Origin: Fibrobacterota bacterium
GTDB taxonomy: Bacteria > Fibrobacterota > Chitinivibrionia > Chitinivibrionales > Chitinispirillaceae
Assembly (NCBI GenBank): GCA_023459055.1
Contig: JAEWVR010000029.1
Location: forward strand, 169,474-233,473
Length of the DNA: 64,000 nt
Reading direction: 5' to 3'
Below, piece after piece: positions 9,791-18,942 of this stretch; the first letter of the stretch is position 1, and each line of letters opens with the position of its first letter. The notes beneath the pieces were generated by a model. It did no database searches and was not told where the DNA came from. It saw only the letters and a list, made by a program, of their open reading frames with translations. Position numbers and translations under genes: made by a program.

Positions 9791-12457
9791 ATGAATAATT
9801 TCTATTCAAAAGATATAACAACACTTTATCAGGAACTGAAAACCTCCGTAAACGGGTTGAAAAAAACAGAAGCGGCCGAACGACTTCAAAGCTACGGACC
9901 AAACAAGCTTGAGGCCGCTAAGAAGATCAGTCCATGGATGCTGCTGCTTGAACAGTTTAAAAATATTCTGATTATTATCCTGCTTATTGCGACCGGTATT
10001 TCTGCATTTATGGGGCATGGTGTCGAAGCCATTGCTATTTCTGTTATTGTGCTGTTCGCAGTCCTGCTTGGATTCATTCAGGAGTATCGTGCAGAAAAGG
10101 CAATCGAGGCGCTTAAAAGCATGGCAGCACCAAATGCAAAGGTACTTCGCGATAATAAGGAACAGGTTATCCCAGCATCTGAAATCGTACCCGGTGATAT
10201 TTTCCTTCTTGCAGCAGGAGACCGTGTTCCGGCTGATGCACGTCTGATACTGTCAAGTAATTTACAAATAGAGGAAGCATCCCTTACCGGCGAATCATTA
10301 CCATCAGAAAAGGATCACCGGACTCAGCTCTCCGATGGTGCATCGCTGGGTGACAGAAAAAACATGGTTTTTGCCGGTACGACAGTAAGTGCCGGACGGG
10401 CTCAGGCGCTGGTTGTTGCAACCGGAATGTCGACAGAGTTCGGCAAAATTGCTAAAATGCTCCAGCAGGTTACAACTGAGAAAACACCACTTCAGAAGAA
10501 TCTTGACAAAGTTGGTGCGATGCTTGCCCGTGCAGCAATTGTTATTGTGCTGATTATTGTTGCACTTGGTATTTTCCGGGGACAACCGTTTATTGAAATG
10601 CTTATTTTCGGTATTGCACTTGCAGTTGCCGTTGTACCTGAAGCACTCCCTGCAGTTGTAACGATTTCGCTTGCACTTGGCGTGCAACGTATGGTCAAAC
10701 GAAACGCGCTCATGCGCAGACTCCCTGCAGTAGAAACCCTTGGAAGTACAACAGTCATATGCTCTGACAAAACAGGAACACTTACCCGCGATGAAATGAC
10801 CATTAAAAAAGTATATATTGACAATACAACACTGCTTGTCAATGGTACAGGATATATTCCCGAAGGAACAATTGCCCCTGAAAAAGGTGGTGCGGTTCCA
10901 TCACTGCTTACAACACTACTGGAAGCGGGTGCGTTGTGCAGTGATGCGAAACTGTACAAAGAGGAGTCCGGTGAGTGGGAAATTCAGGGTGATCCGACAG
11001 AGGCAGCACTGGTTGTTCTCGCCCGTAAATCAGGTATTGACGAAACAAAACTTCGTCAGACTGTAGAACGCATTGATGAACTTCCATTCTCTTCTGAAAC
11101 AAAGCGAATGATCACGTTGCATTCAAAAAATCAGTCGACCTTTGCATATATCAAGGGTGCACCCGAAATGATCGTTCCGGACTGCACCTCCATTGCAACA
11201 TCCGATGGAATTTCACCACTTGATGATAACGGAAGAAAGCGCCTTCTTGATCAGGCCCGAACAATGGCATCGGAAGCGCTCCGGGTACTTGCAATCACGA
11301 TGAAACAGAATTGTACCATTGCAAATGCAGGAACAGATCTTACGTTCATCGGCCTTGTAGGTATGATCGATCCACCGCGGGTTGAGGCAAAAGATGCCGT
11401 TGCGAAATGCCGTGAAGCAGGGATAATGCCGGTAATGATCACCGGCGACCACCCGATTACCGCACAGGCGATTGCTCGGGAACTCGGAATATTAACAAAT
11501 GGTAAAACAGTAACCGGTGCAGAATTACAGCAGATGAGTGATGATGAACTGCAGAATTCAGTTTCGTCAATACAGGTCTTTGCACGTGTTGCACCTGAAC
11601 ACAAACTGCGTATTGTTGATGCATTTCAGAAAAATGGACATATCGTTGCGATGACCGGTGATGGTGTCAATGATGCACCGGCGTTAAAAAAAGCGAATAT
11701 CGGTATTTCAATGGGTATTACCGGTACCGATGTCACCAAGGAAGCATCAGCAATGATGCTCACTGATGACAACTTTGCATCAATTGTTTCGGCTGTTGAG
11801 GAAGGTCGCGGGATTTATGATAATATCAAGAAATACCTTACCTATCTTCTTTCATCAAATATTGGTGAAATTGGTCTTATGGCCGGAGCAACGCTTCTTG
11901 GAATGCCACTGCCACTTTCCGCAGTACAGATTCTTTATGTAAACCTTGCCACCGATGGACTTCCGGCACTTGCGCTTGCGGTTGATCCTGCTGATAAGAA
12001 CATTATGAAACGCAAACCAAATGATCCGCGTAAGGGGATCTTTACGAAACCAATATTATTTCTCATGATGGCTGGTGGACTATGGTCAACCATTGTTAAT
12101 TTATCGTTGTTTCAGTGGGCACGTACATCCGGCAGATCAATAGCAGAAGCAATGACCATGACCTTTGTATCACTTGTTCTTATACAGTTTTTCAAAGCAT
12201 ATAATTTCAGGTCGGAAAAGGATCCTGTTTTCAGACAACCATTTTCCAACAAATGGCTCAACCTTGCAGTTATCTGGGAACTGGTAATGCTCGCAGTGAT
12301 TATTTATGTCCCGGTTCTTCAAAAGCCATTCGGAACGTTTGCCTTGACACTGCACGACTGGCTGATCGTCGGCGCATTATCGCTCACGGTTATTCCAGTT
12401 ATTGAATGTTCAAAGTTTATAATCCGTAAAGGCTGGTTCGGGTTTAAAAGTCTTTAA
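9791..12457 (+). CDS. Type II P-type ATPase, probably Ca2+-transporting
   Basis: 888 aa, full length for P2A ATPases, ATG preceded by GAGGAG. It has a cation_ATPase_N start, the actuator motif LTGESLPSE, phosphorylation motif CSDKTGTLT, nucleotide-binding KGAPE, and hinge TGDGVNDAPALKKA. In M4 the motif is PEALP, in M5 NIGEIG, in M6 NLATDGLPALAL. The Glu in M4 and the Asn, Thr and Asp in M6 match SERCA calcium-site positions, which favours Ca2+ over Na+/K+ or Mg2+. It would pump cations out of the cytoplasm using ATP. It stands alone and is followed by a repeat cluster and a hairpin terminator. Substrate identity is inference from residues. Confidence 0.92.
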   Translation: MNNFYSKDITTLYQELKTSVNGLKKTEAAERLQSYGPNKLEAAKKISPWMLLLEQFKNILIIILLIATGISAFMGHGVEAIAISVIVLFAVLLGFIQEYRAEKAIEALKSMAAPNAKVLRDNKEQVIPASEIVPGDIFLLAAGDRVPADARLILSSNLQIEEASLTGESLPSEKDHRTQLSDGASLGDRKNMVFAGTTVSAGRAQALVVATGMSTEFGKIAKMLQQVTTEKTPLQKNLDKVGAMLARAAIVIVLIIVALGIFRGQPFIEMLIFGIALAVAVVPEALPAVVTISLALGVQRMVKRNALMRRLPAVETLGSTTVICSDKTGTLTRDEMTIKKVYIDNTTLLVNGTGYIPEGTIAPEKGGAVPSLLTTLLEAGALCSDAKLYKEESGEWEIQGDPTEAALVVLARKSGIDETKLRQTVERIDELPFSSETKRMITLHSKNQSTFAYIKGAPEMIVPDCTSIATSDGISPLDDNGRKRLLDQARTMASEALRVLAITMKQNCTIANAGTDLTFIGLVGMIDPPRVEAKDAVAKCREAGIMPVMITGDHPITAQAIARELGILTNGKTVTGAELQQMSDDELQNSVSSIQVFARVAPEHKLRIVDAFQKNGHIVAMTGDGVNDAPALKKANIGISMGITGTDVTKEASAMMLTDDNFASIVSAVEEGRGIYDNIKKYLTYLLSSNIGEIGLMAGATLLGMPLPLSAVQILYVNLATDGLPALALAVDPADKNIMKRKPNDPRKGIFTKPILFLMMAGGLWSTIVNLSLFQWARTSGRSIAEAMTMTFVSLVLIQFFKAYNFRSEKDPVFRQPFSNKWLNLAVIWELVMLAVIIYVPVLQKPFGTFALTLHDWLIVGALSLTVIPVIECSKFIIRKGWFGFKSL

Positions 12458-12463
12458 ATTCAG

Positions 12464-12506
12464 ACAGGAATGTAGCAAGTAGAATGTAGCAAGTAGAAAG
12501 TAGAAA
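12464..12506. repeat. Short GTAG(A/C)A-type tandem repeat
   Basis: Degenerate tandem units of the form GAATGTAGCAAGTA and AGTAGAAAGTAGAAAC just after the ATPase gene. The same motif family recurs at 33874-33982 and weakly at 51548-51575. Confidence 0.6.
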
Positions 12507-12510
12507 CAAA

Positions 12511-12599
12511 TCCCCCGCTGGAAGCGCCCCCCTTTTTTAAGGGGGGATAAAGGGGGGATCCTTTTTATACAAATAACCAAAACTATTATTCAACCCGGA
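12511..12599. repeat. CCCCCGCTGGAAGCG element, copy 1
   Basis: A ~45 bp GC-rich core (TCCCCCGCTGGAAGCGCCCC to GATAAAGGGGGG, internally complementary) plus an AT-rich tail containing CAAAACTATTATTCAA. The same core and tail occur at 52231-52326, so this is a dispersed intergenic element. Confidence 0.75.
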
Positions 12600-12692
12600 A
12601 TTATCCAATATAAAATTGTGAATCTTGCTAACAATATTGGAAATATTGGCATTAATAAAAGTCAATGCAACCTGTGTATGAAAAATTCCGGC

Positions 12693-12724
12693 AGAGACAC
12701 CATTCAATGGTGTCTCTCTCTTTT
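12693..12724 (+). terminator. Hairpin terminator after the P-ATPase gene
   Basis: Perfect 11-bp stem AGAGACACCAT / ATGGTGTCTCT with loop TCA, followed by CTCTTTTCC. It lies between two convergent genes. On the minus strand the same stem is followed by GCCGGAATTTTTC, so weaker bidirectional function is possible. Confidence 0.6.
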
Positions 12725-12784
12725 CCTCTCTCAAGCAGGCATGATTTACCTATAGCTAATCGGCAAAACTGTAAAAAGACGTCT

Positions 12785-15706
12785 TTACTGCATCTTTCCT
12801 ATCCTCTTTACTTCAAGTACCGCGACACCAAACTCCTGTGTTACTGTTCCGTAAAGAAGAAATGCTGTATACCGTGTGAGATAAGGTGCTGCTGTTTTGT
12901 AAATATCCGGAAAAAACACCGTTTCAAATGTTCCGGTTTCATCTTCAAAGGTAACAAATTCCATCGCGTCACCATGTTTGGTCGATACCGTTTTAGCAGT
13001 GATACACCATCCTGCAATAACGATATTTTTTCCTACCGAACAGCCAATAGCATCCGCCCGGATCCTCGGACCATTATAGCTGCTTTTTACAAGCGTTATA
13101 GGATGGCATGATGTAAGAAACCCGAGAATCTGATATTGATACTGCAGATATTGATCTAGGGTCAATGGCTTAAGTGACGGAACGGGTTCATTACGACCGG
13201 TACGGTAAAATCTGCGAACTATCCAGAACTGCTGAGGACGGCTCAATTTCGGCAGTAGTAGATCACATGCCCCCGCAATTACAAGCTTCTCGGCATCAGC
13301 CTCGGTAATCGCAACCCGTTGCAGGAGATTCTCAATGGAAGCATATACTCCGTTTTCTTTACGGTCTTGAACAATCTGTTTTTTTACATCATTGGATAGG
13401 CCCATTATCTGACACAAACCGGTTATAATCTCGTTTCCTTCTGCAATGTAAGATGTATCACTGCGATTGACATCCGGCGGTACGACAGTAACACCAAGCC
13501 GCTGCGCCTCACTGATATACGCTTGTGTTCCATAATATCCGCCATAATTTGAAAGCACAGCCGCCATGAATGCGGCAGGATAATGCGCCTTGAGATATGC
13601 AGACTGAAAGCTTACCTGCACATAACTTGCGGAGTGTGGTTTACAGAATGAATACCCGCTAAACGAGAGCATCATCTCCCAGACTGCATCAATAACCTTC
13701 GTAGCAACATTATTGTTTGTTGCACCATCATAAAACTTTTTCCTGAACTCATCAAAGGTGCGCCCCTTCGCCTTTTTCGACATGATCTTTCGGAGCATAT
13801 CAGCATCCTCAACCGAAAAGCCGGCAAGTGCAATACCTACTTTGGAAACATCCTCCTGATATACCATGATCCCGAAGGTTTCTGATAGCGTCGTACCAAG
13901 AGATGGATGCAGCGGGGTATATGGTTCCCCGTGAAGACGTCTGACATATTCACGGATGTATTTATTCGCTGCCGGCCTGATAATTGACGAATGTATTGTA
14001 AGGTGTTCAAAATCGCCCATGCGTGTTTTCCTCTGAAGTAAGCGCATTGCAGGTGATTCTACATAAAAAACCCCCATCGAACGGCCTTCAGCAAGGAGTT
14101 GTTGTGTTGCCATATCGGACTGCGGGTCCCATGTACGTTCATCAAAGTCTGCATGTTCTCTCTTTACATTCGTAACGGCATCACGGATTACCGCAAGCGA
14201 TCTATTGCCTAAAAGATCAATCTTGACAAGCCCCATCCGCTCAGCCCCATCCTTCTCCCATTGTACAATCGGATAGCCCTTCGCTGAATACTGCACCGGA
14301 GCAACTGATTGTATTGGCACAGGTGTAATAATCACCCCGCCGCAATGAGTTCCGATCCCGCGGGGGAGCCCCATGATTCTGACTGCATCTTTGAGAATAT
14401 CAGGCCAGGGTGGGTCAAACGGCATATTTGCAAGAGTCGGCCACAGATGCAGAATTTCCTCAATGTTTTCATCTTTTTCCGGCGTGTCAACAAAATAGGG
14501 GATTTTTTTGCATACGACACTTATTTCACTTTCTGTCAATCCATACAACCGCGCAACCTCACGAATTGCCATGCGTGCACCGCAGGTGAGATGCGTTGCG
14601 ACCATTGCGGCATGATCCGTTGTGTACTTTTTAAATACATAATCAAGCACATTGTCACGTTCATCCCATGCAAAGTCTATATCAATATCAGGCGGATCAG
14701 TGCGCCCCGGATTAAGAAACCGCTCGAACATCAGATTGTACCGCAGCGGATCAACATTTGTGATACCAAGTGAATACGCCACGATACTTGCAGCACCACT
14801 CCCCCGTCCGCAGGTACGCGGAGACTGTTTAACAATATCATTTACAACAAGAAAATACCCGGAGAAGCCTTTACTTTCAATAAGGGATAGTTCATAATCA
14901 AGACGCTCAATTACTGGTTCAGACAGTTCGCCATACCGTTTTTCTGCACCGCGATATGCAAGATCTTTTAGCGTTTGGGATGCAACCTGAGGATCATCGG
15001 TATAGGGCATGATCCAGGAACGCTTTTTATATATATTTACCTTTGATAAACAATCGAACAGTTGACGAGTTGTTTCGATAGCTTTTTCAAATACACCATA
15101 CTGTTGCATTATTGTCTCAAATGGGCGAAATAGTGCGCTATCCGCAAACAACTCCTTTATGTCCAGTTGTGTCAGTGTTGTCGTACAATCAATTGCCCTG
15201 AGAATGCGATGTGTATAGAAGTCATCACTGTTAATGAACGCCATTTGAGGAAGGATTACAGAAGGGATCGATGCATCAGTGATAACCTTTGGCGGCCGTT
15301 TAAATGACTGTATTCTGTAATAAACATTTACACAATCGTGAAACGATGTCAGTATATTGACAGTATCGGATACAATATGGAGTCCATCGGTGTTACTCTT
15401 CAGAGAACCACATAATGAAAAATGTGTGCGACACTGTTTTTCACTGATTATTTTACACAGATTTCCAAAACCTGTTTCATTTTCAGCATACAGTACCGCA
15501 CTGCCATCAAATGCATCAATTTCTGTAGCAGCGACAGGAATAAGGTCAAATTCATCGCACGCGTCAATAAGCGCAGGAAAACCGTATAGATTATTCCTGT
15601 CGATGAGTGCGACGGAGGTATAGCCGAGCCGCCGTGCCTCTTTACATATTGCGTATGGCGAATGTACCCCGCGCAGGATTGAATAGTTACTGATTGCGTT
15701 AAGCAT
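12785..15706 (-). CDS. dnaE2: Error-prone DNA polymerase III alpha subunit (DnaE2/ImuC)
   Basis: 973 aa, somewhat short for DnaE2. The N-terminal PHP domain is degenerate: the usual HxH motif reads LNAISNYSILRG and the usual TDHG reads IDRN, so metal-dependent PHP activity is unlikely. The polymerase core is intact: GFSGYFLVV, RGSGAASIVAYSLGIT, and catalytic Asp342 and Asp344 in DPPDIDIDF. YQEDV, an HhH region and a C-terminal OB fold (NIVIAGWCITAKTVSTKHGD) follow. DnaE2 does translesion synthesis with the clamp adaptor ImuB. A catalytically dead imuB lies just upstream at 16401-17615, which supports the mutasome assignment over a replicative DnaE. The start ATG abuts a repeat arm whose GGGGAGAGGTC forms the Shine-Dalgarno sequence. 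Confidence 0.9.
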   Translation of the reverse strand: MLNAISNYSILRGVHSPYAICKEARRLGYTSVALIDRNNLYGFPALIDACDEFDLIPVAATEIDAFDGSAVLYAENETGFGNLCKIISEKQCRTHFSLCGSLKSNTDGLHIVSDTVNILTSFHDCVNVYYRIQSFKRPPKVITDASIPSVILPQMAFINSDDFYTHRILRAIDCTTTLTQLDIKELFADSALFRPFETIMQQYGVFEKAIETTRQLFDCLSKVNIYKKRSWIMPYTDDPQVASQTLKDLAYRGAEKRYGELSEPVIERLDYELSLIESKGFSGYFLVVNDIVKQSPRTCGRGSGAASIVAYSLGITNVDPLRYNLMFERFLNPGRTDPPDIDIDFAWDERDNVLDYVFKKYTTDHAAMVATHLTCGARMAIREVARLYGLTESEISVVCKKIPYFVDTPEKDENIEEILHLWPTLANMPFDPPWPDILKDAVRIMGLPRGIGTHCGGVIITPVPIQSVAPVQYSAKGYPIVQWEKDGAERMGLVKIDLLGNRSLAVIRDAVTNVKREHADFDERTWDPQSDMATQQLLAEGRSMGVFYVESPAMRLLQRKTRMGDFEHLTIHSSIIRPAANKYIREYVRRLHGEPYTPLHPSLGTTLSETFGIMVYQEDVSKVGIALAGFSVEDADMLRKIMSKKAKGRTFDEFRKKFYDGATNNNVATKVIDAVWEMMLSFSGYSFCKPHSASYVQVSFQSAYLKAHYPAAFMAAVLSNYGGYYGTQAYISEAQRLGVTVVPPDVNRSDTSYIAEGNEIITGLCQIMGLSNDVKKQIVQDRKENGVYASIENLLQRVAITEADAEKLVIAGACDLLLPKLSRPQQFWIVRRFYRTGRNEPVPSLKPLTLDQYLQYQYQILGFLTSCHPITLVKSSYNGPRIRADAIGCSVGKNIVIAGWCITAKTVSTKHGDAMEFVTFEDETGTFETVFFPDIYKTAAPYLTRYTAFLLYGTVTQEFGVAVLEVKRIGKMQ

Positions 15707-15899
15707 GACCTCTCCCCCCGGCCCCCTCTCCCGAAGAGCGAGGGGGGGGGTAAGATTTAAAAATGGAATTTGTTCTTATTGTTAATTTACTGTTTGCAAA
15801 ATCACTATTTATACCATATTTATGTACGCGCTAGTGCATAAAACAACATTTCCTCCTCCCCCCTCGCTCTTCGGGAGAGGGGGGCCAGGGGGAGAGGTC
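15707..15899. repeat. GC-rich inverted-repeat element A, copy 1
   Basis: About 190 bp. Arms GACCTCTCCCCCCGGCCCCC and its near-complement (ending GGGGGAGAGGTC) enclose an AT-rich middle with TTGTTCTTATTGTTAATTTA and an inner hairpin GTACGCGCTAGTGCA. Copy 2 in the same orientation is at 16294-16476. It provides the dnaE2 ribosome-binding site and contains the DUF559 stop codon. Confidence 0.85.
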
Positions 15900-16278
15900 A
15901 ATGCCTTTGCAAAACAATATTCCTTATTTCATCAAGAACACTATTAATTGAAAATCTGACTTGTTCATTCGTAAATCGAATTTCCTGCAATCCTCTTTCC
16001 TCAAAAACATGTCGCCGATGCAGGTCTATTATTTTTTGTTCCTCATTATCATGCACATCGCCATCAACCTCAATAACGAGTTTTGCCGATTCGCAGAAAA
16101 AATCAACAATAAAACCTTCAATAATCTGCTGTCTCCTTATTTTTACACCTAATTGACATTTTCGCAATTTTTGCCATAATATTTCTTCTGATTCTGTCAT
16201 TTCCTTTCGAAATTCCCTTGCAATAACAAGCTTTGCATTAGCAATTCTTTGACGTTTCACGATACCGGATGTTTTCAT
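15898..16278 (-). CDS. DUF559 (Vsr/REase-like) endonuclease-fold protein
   Basis: 126 aa. The family signature is clear: AREFRKEMTESEEILWQKLR, then GVKIRRQQIIEGFIVDFFC, LVIEVDGDVHD and LQEIRFTNEQV. The D/ExK-type core would be D in IVDFFC and ExDG in VIEVDGDVH. The fold resembles very-short-patch repair and restriction endonucleases, and the cellular role of DUF559 proteins is not established. The start has AGGGAG upstream. The gene sits exactly between two same-orientation copies of repeat element A and separates imuB from dnaE2, suggesting that repeat and gene arrived together. Confidence 0.88.
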   Translation of the reverse strand: MKTSGIVKRQRIANAKLVIAREFRKEMTESEEILWQKLRKCQLGVKIRRQQIIEGFIVDFFCESAKLVIEVDGDVHDNEEQKIIDLHRRHVFEERGLQEIRFTNEQVRFSINSVLDEIRNIVLQRH

Positions 16279-16293
16279 TTTTTAGTCTCCCTG

Positions 16294-16476
16294 CCCTCTC
16301 CCCCCGGCCCCCTCTCCCGAAGAGCGAGGGGGTATAAGATTGAAGGGTGAAACTTGTTCTTATTGTTAATTTACAATTGCACATTTCCAATTATTCTTTA
16401 TTAATGCACGCACCCGTGCATAACACATTTCTTCCTTCCCCTCGCTCCTCGGGAGAGGGGGCCGGGGGGAGAGGTC
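16294..16476. repeat. GC-rich inverted-repeat element A, copy 2
   Basis: Same architecture as 15707-15899: CCTCTCCCCCCGGCCCCC arm, AT-rich middle with CTTGTTCTTATTGTTAATTT, inner hairpin TGCACGCACCCGTGCA, inverted second arm. Its right half forms the last ~25 codons of imuB. Confidence 0.85.
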
Positions 16477-17615
16477 CCAAACCCGATCGCACCAACACCA
16501 AACGTATTTCTTATTGTGTCAATTGCACTCATAAGATGCTCTTCCCGTTCTGAATCATTAAACAGATCCAGTTGACCATAAGGGAATGTGAGTTCATCAC
16601 AGGAGATAGCCAGTGATGCAAGGCGGATACGACGGGTGTATGTTTTTTTCAGTAGTGCGTTAAAGACCGAATACAGTGTCAGATCACCCCTGACAGGAGC
16701 AACGGGCCGAAGAGAGTTTTTTGCAGTTGCACCATCAGCATAGGTTATGGTAAGTGAGATCATTGCAGCGGCAAGCCCCATTGCGCGTATCCTTGCACCG
16801 GCATTTGATACAAGAGTAAAAAGATAGCCGCCAATAACCGTTGAATCGTTGGTTTTCTCTCCAAAAGTCACTTCCTCATCGACCGTTGTACGTTTTTCGC
16901 CGACATACATGACATCTGCATTGTCAATTCCCTGCGCACGCCGTCTTAGTTCTTCGGCTGCAGGCCCCAATACTGAATAGAGCGTTTTCAGGGGGATTTT
17001 AACAAGATCACGTATGAGATGGATATTAAACTGATGCAACTGTGTTATTATTTTTGTGTCAACGCCTGGTAGCATCGTTAGCGGAAGTGGATTCATGAAC
17101 TCATACTCGCAGCCATCAACAACCGTACAGAGACCATCGGGTTTAACCACCCGTGTCGCGACTTTACTTACCAGACGATTTGATGCTATTCCCAGAGAAC
17201 AGGTAATCCCCGATTCATTCTTTATACTCTTTCGCATTTTATCAGCGGCATCAACCGCATTTCCATGAAGTCTTGTGGTGCCGGACAGATCAATAAATAC
17301 ATGTCCGGGACCTGCCAGTTCTGCCTGCGGTGATAATGATAGCGCACTGTCAAGCAGAAAACTATCGGTTTTCTCGTAAACTTGCGGCGCGGGATCGGTT
17401 ATCACAAGATCGGGACAGATTCGTTTGGCAGTGTCAGCGATCATACCTTTTGTAACACCGGCACACAGTGCCTCCTGAGATACATCAAGCAGCACTCTCT
17501 GCGACCCGCCGGCCCGCACCGCAACAGGTCTGTTGTCAAGTGATCGGTCATGAAGCCGGGCAATAGTAACATAATAGTTTACAATATTAACATGAAGAAT
17601 TGTACGTGCTATCAT
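16401..17615 (-). CDS. imuB: ImuB-like catalytically inactive Y-family polymerase
   Basis: 404 aa Y-family fold, but the catalytic acids are lost. The DinB motif HVDMDxFYA reads HVNIVNYYV (residues 8-16), and the SIDEAYLD motif reads GPGHVFID. This pattern defines ImuB, which bridges DnaE2 to the sliding clamp. A consensus clamp-binding pentapeptide QLDLF is at about residues 348-352. CSLGIASNRLVSKVATRVVKPDG and the HhH segment LTMLPGVD are preserved. The C-terminal ~25 residues (TSPPGPLSRGARG ...) are encoded by repeat element A copy 2, so the native C-terminus has been replaced. The start has GGTGG upstream. No convincing LexA box is seen upstream. Confidence 0.88.
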   Translation of the reverse strand: MIARTILHVNIVNYYVTIARLHDRSLDNRPVAVRAGGSQRVLLDVSQEALCAGVTKGMIADTAKRICPDLVITDPAPQVYEKTDSFLLDSALSLSPQAELAGPGHVFIDLSGTTRLHGNAVDAADKMRKSIKNESGITCSLGIASNRLVSKVATRVVKPDGLCTVVDGCEYEFMNPLPLTMLPGVDTKIITQLHQFNIHLIRDLVKIPLKTLYSVLGPAAEELRRRAQGIDNADVMYVGEKRTTVDEEVTFGEKTNDSTVIGGYLFTLVSNAGARIRAMGLAAAMISLTITYADGATAKNSLRPVAPVRGDLTLYSVFNALLKKTYTRRIRLASLAISCDELTFPYGQLDLFNDSEREEHLMSAIDTIRNTFGVGAIGFGTSPPGPLSRGARGRKKCVMHGCVH

Positions 17616-17710
17616 AGTTCAACCACCTGTTGCAGTACTTGAATTCTTACCATCGTGCGCGGAATCATATTCAATTATTTTATTTTGCAGCGTGCCAAAT
17701 ATTTATATAC

Positions 17711-17755
17711 GAATCCAAACGGTCCCTGAGCGAAGTCGAAGGGCCGTTCAGATTC
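17711..17755. repeat. REP-like hairpin containing CCCTGAGCGAAGTCGAAGGG
   Basis: GAATC..AAACGG-TCCCT and AGGG-CCGTT..GATTC enclose GAGCGAAGTCGA. The CCCTGAGCGAAGTCGAAGGG motif is a palindromic repeat familiar from many bacterial genomes. It lies between tfoX and imuB and might also terminate transcription from the tfoX side. Confidence 0.6.
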
Positions 17756-17795
17756 AACCCTCTGGGTCTTGTTACTTTTTTATCTAGTTTAATTC

Positions 17796-18125
17796 TCACC
17801 TGATTTTCTTCTTTTTCGGTTTAGGTTCCGGCAATTCCCGTGCCGTTATCCGGATTAGTTCACTGATCCATTCACTGTTATCAAGGTTATCTTCGATTAA
17901 AAAACTCATTTTTGCCCCAGGATATGCCGGGGCTTCTGTGACATTTCCGATAAATGCTTTTCCTCCCGCAGTCGGCTTAATAAACAGCTGATTATCGCAT
18001 ATCAATGCAACAACTTTCCTGCCGGAATAAACAGCATACTCCCCGAACATTTTCCTGTATGTTATAACACCGGCATTCTCTATCTGTTCGAGAATGTAAT
18101 CGACGAAATCCTGGGTTGATGCCAT
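17796..18125 (-). CDS. TfoX N-terminal domain protein
   Basis: 109 aa from ATG 18125 (MASTQDF), which has AAAGG 6-7 nt upstream; a longer start at 18152 lacks one. Family features: YRKMFGEYAVYSGRKVVALI, QLFIKPT and AYPGAKMSFLIED. It ends in a Lys-rich tail. TfoX/Sxy N-terminal domains occur in competence regulators, but stand-alone versions are widespread and of unknown role. No TfoX_C domain is present. Confidence 0.85.
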   Translation of the reverse strand: MASTQDFVDYILEQIENAGVITYRKMFGEYAVYSGRKVVALICDNQLFIKPTAGGKAFIGNVTEAPAYPGAKMSFLIEDNLDNSEWISELIRITARELPEPKPKKKKIR

Positions 18126-18255
18126 TTTATGCCTTTGTTTCAGGTGTAACAATGCCGATTAAACTATTACAGTTCTCAAGATCCTGTCTTCACTGTATTT
18201 CTGCAATTTGTAAATATGCAATATATTCCTGTGCATGCTTCTATTCATTTGTCAA

Positions 18256-18900
18256 TCAATTAATCAACTGTATTTTTTTATTTATTTTGATGATGCTTTT
18301 TATTCCATAACAAACCAATACAAGCCCTACAATAAAATTCAGAATCTTTAACACTATTACCGGAATCGATTCGCTTAAGAGGGAAAACAGTATTACTGAT
18401 GATCCCAGAAATACTACCGTTGCCAAACCAACAGAGAAACCAAACAGGTTTAAATTTCTCTTTGTATAATTGTATTCAACCGTCTTTGCAGTAAAAACAC
18501 CTGTAAAAAATAGAATTGTCAAAGGATTCGAAATTGTCAGAAAAAATGCGGTCGTAAAACTTGAAATTAAGCTGTTGGAAGTATTAATAGCAGTATTTGA
18601 AATCCCACTATCTGATACACTTTTCATTATGATAATCCCGAATACAATCAGTACTAATGAACCGGTTATTCCAAATGCTTTCTTTGTTTTGGCATTTTCA
18701 AATGCTTTACCAACTCCAACAATCGCGAGTATGATATATAAGTAATCCACAATGGTTACTGCCATAACAGCAGCGAGGCCATCAAAAAGTGTTCTTTGTA
18801 ACGTTACATTTGTAACAAAGAAGAAAACAGGGCCAATTGCAAGCTGTAAAAACAAGCCTGTAATTAATCCATTTATAATAATTTTAATGGTATCATTCAT
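18256..18900 (-). CDS. LysE/RhtB-family exporter
   Basis: 214 aa with about six hydrophobic segments. The N-terminal GLFLQLAIGPVFFFVTNVTL matches the LysE family signature, as do VDYLYIILAIVGVG and SNPLTILFFTGVF. These proteins export amino acids or related small molecules. Substrate unknown. Confidence 0.85.
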   Translation of the reverse strand: MNDTIKIIINGLITGLFLQLAIGPVFFFVTNVTLQRTLFDGLAAVMAVTIVDYLYIILAIVGVGKAFENAKTKKAFGITGSLVLIVFGIIIMKSVSDSGISNTAINTSNSLISSFTTAFFLTISNPLTILFFTGVFTAKTVEYNYTKRNLNLFGFSVGLATVVFLGSSVILFSLLSESIPVIVLKILNFIVGLVLVCYGIKSIIKINKKIQLIN

Positions 18901-18942
18901 AACGATACTGCTTTATTTAAATAATAGACAATGCAAGCGTGA

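Noticed and set aside
17616..17660. Possible LexA box upstream of imuB (TACTGCAACAGGTGGTTGAAC)
   Set aside because: Contains TACTG and TTGAAC, but the spacing does not fit TACTGT-N8-ACAGTA.
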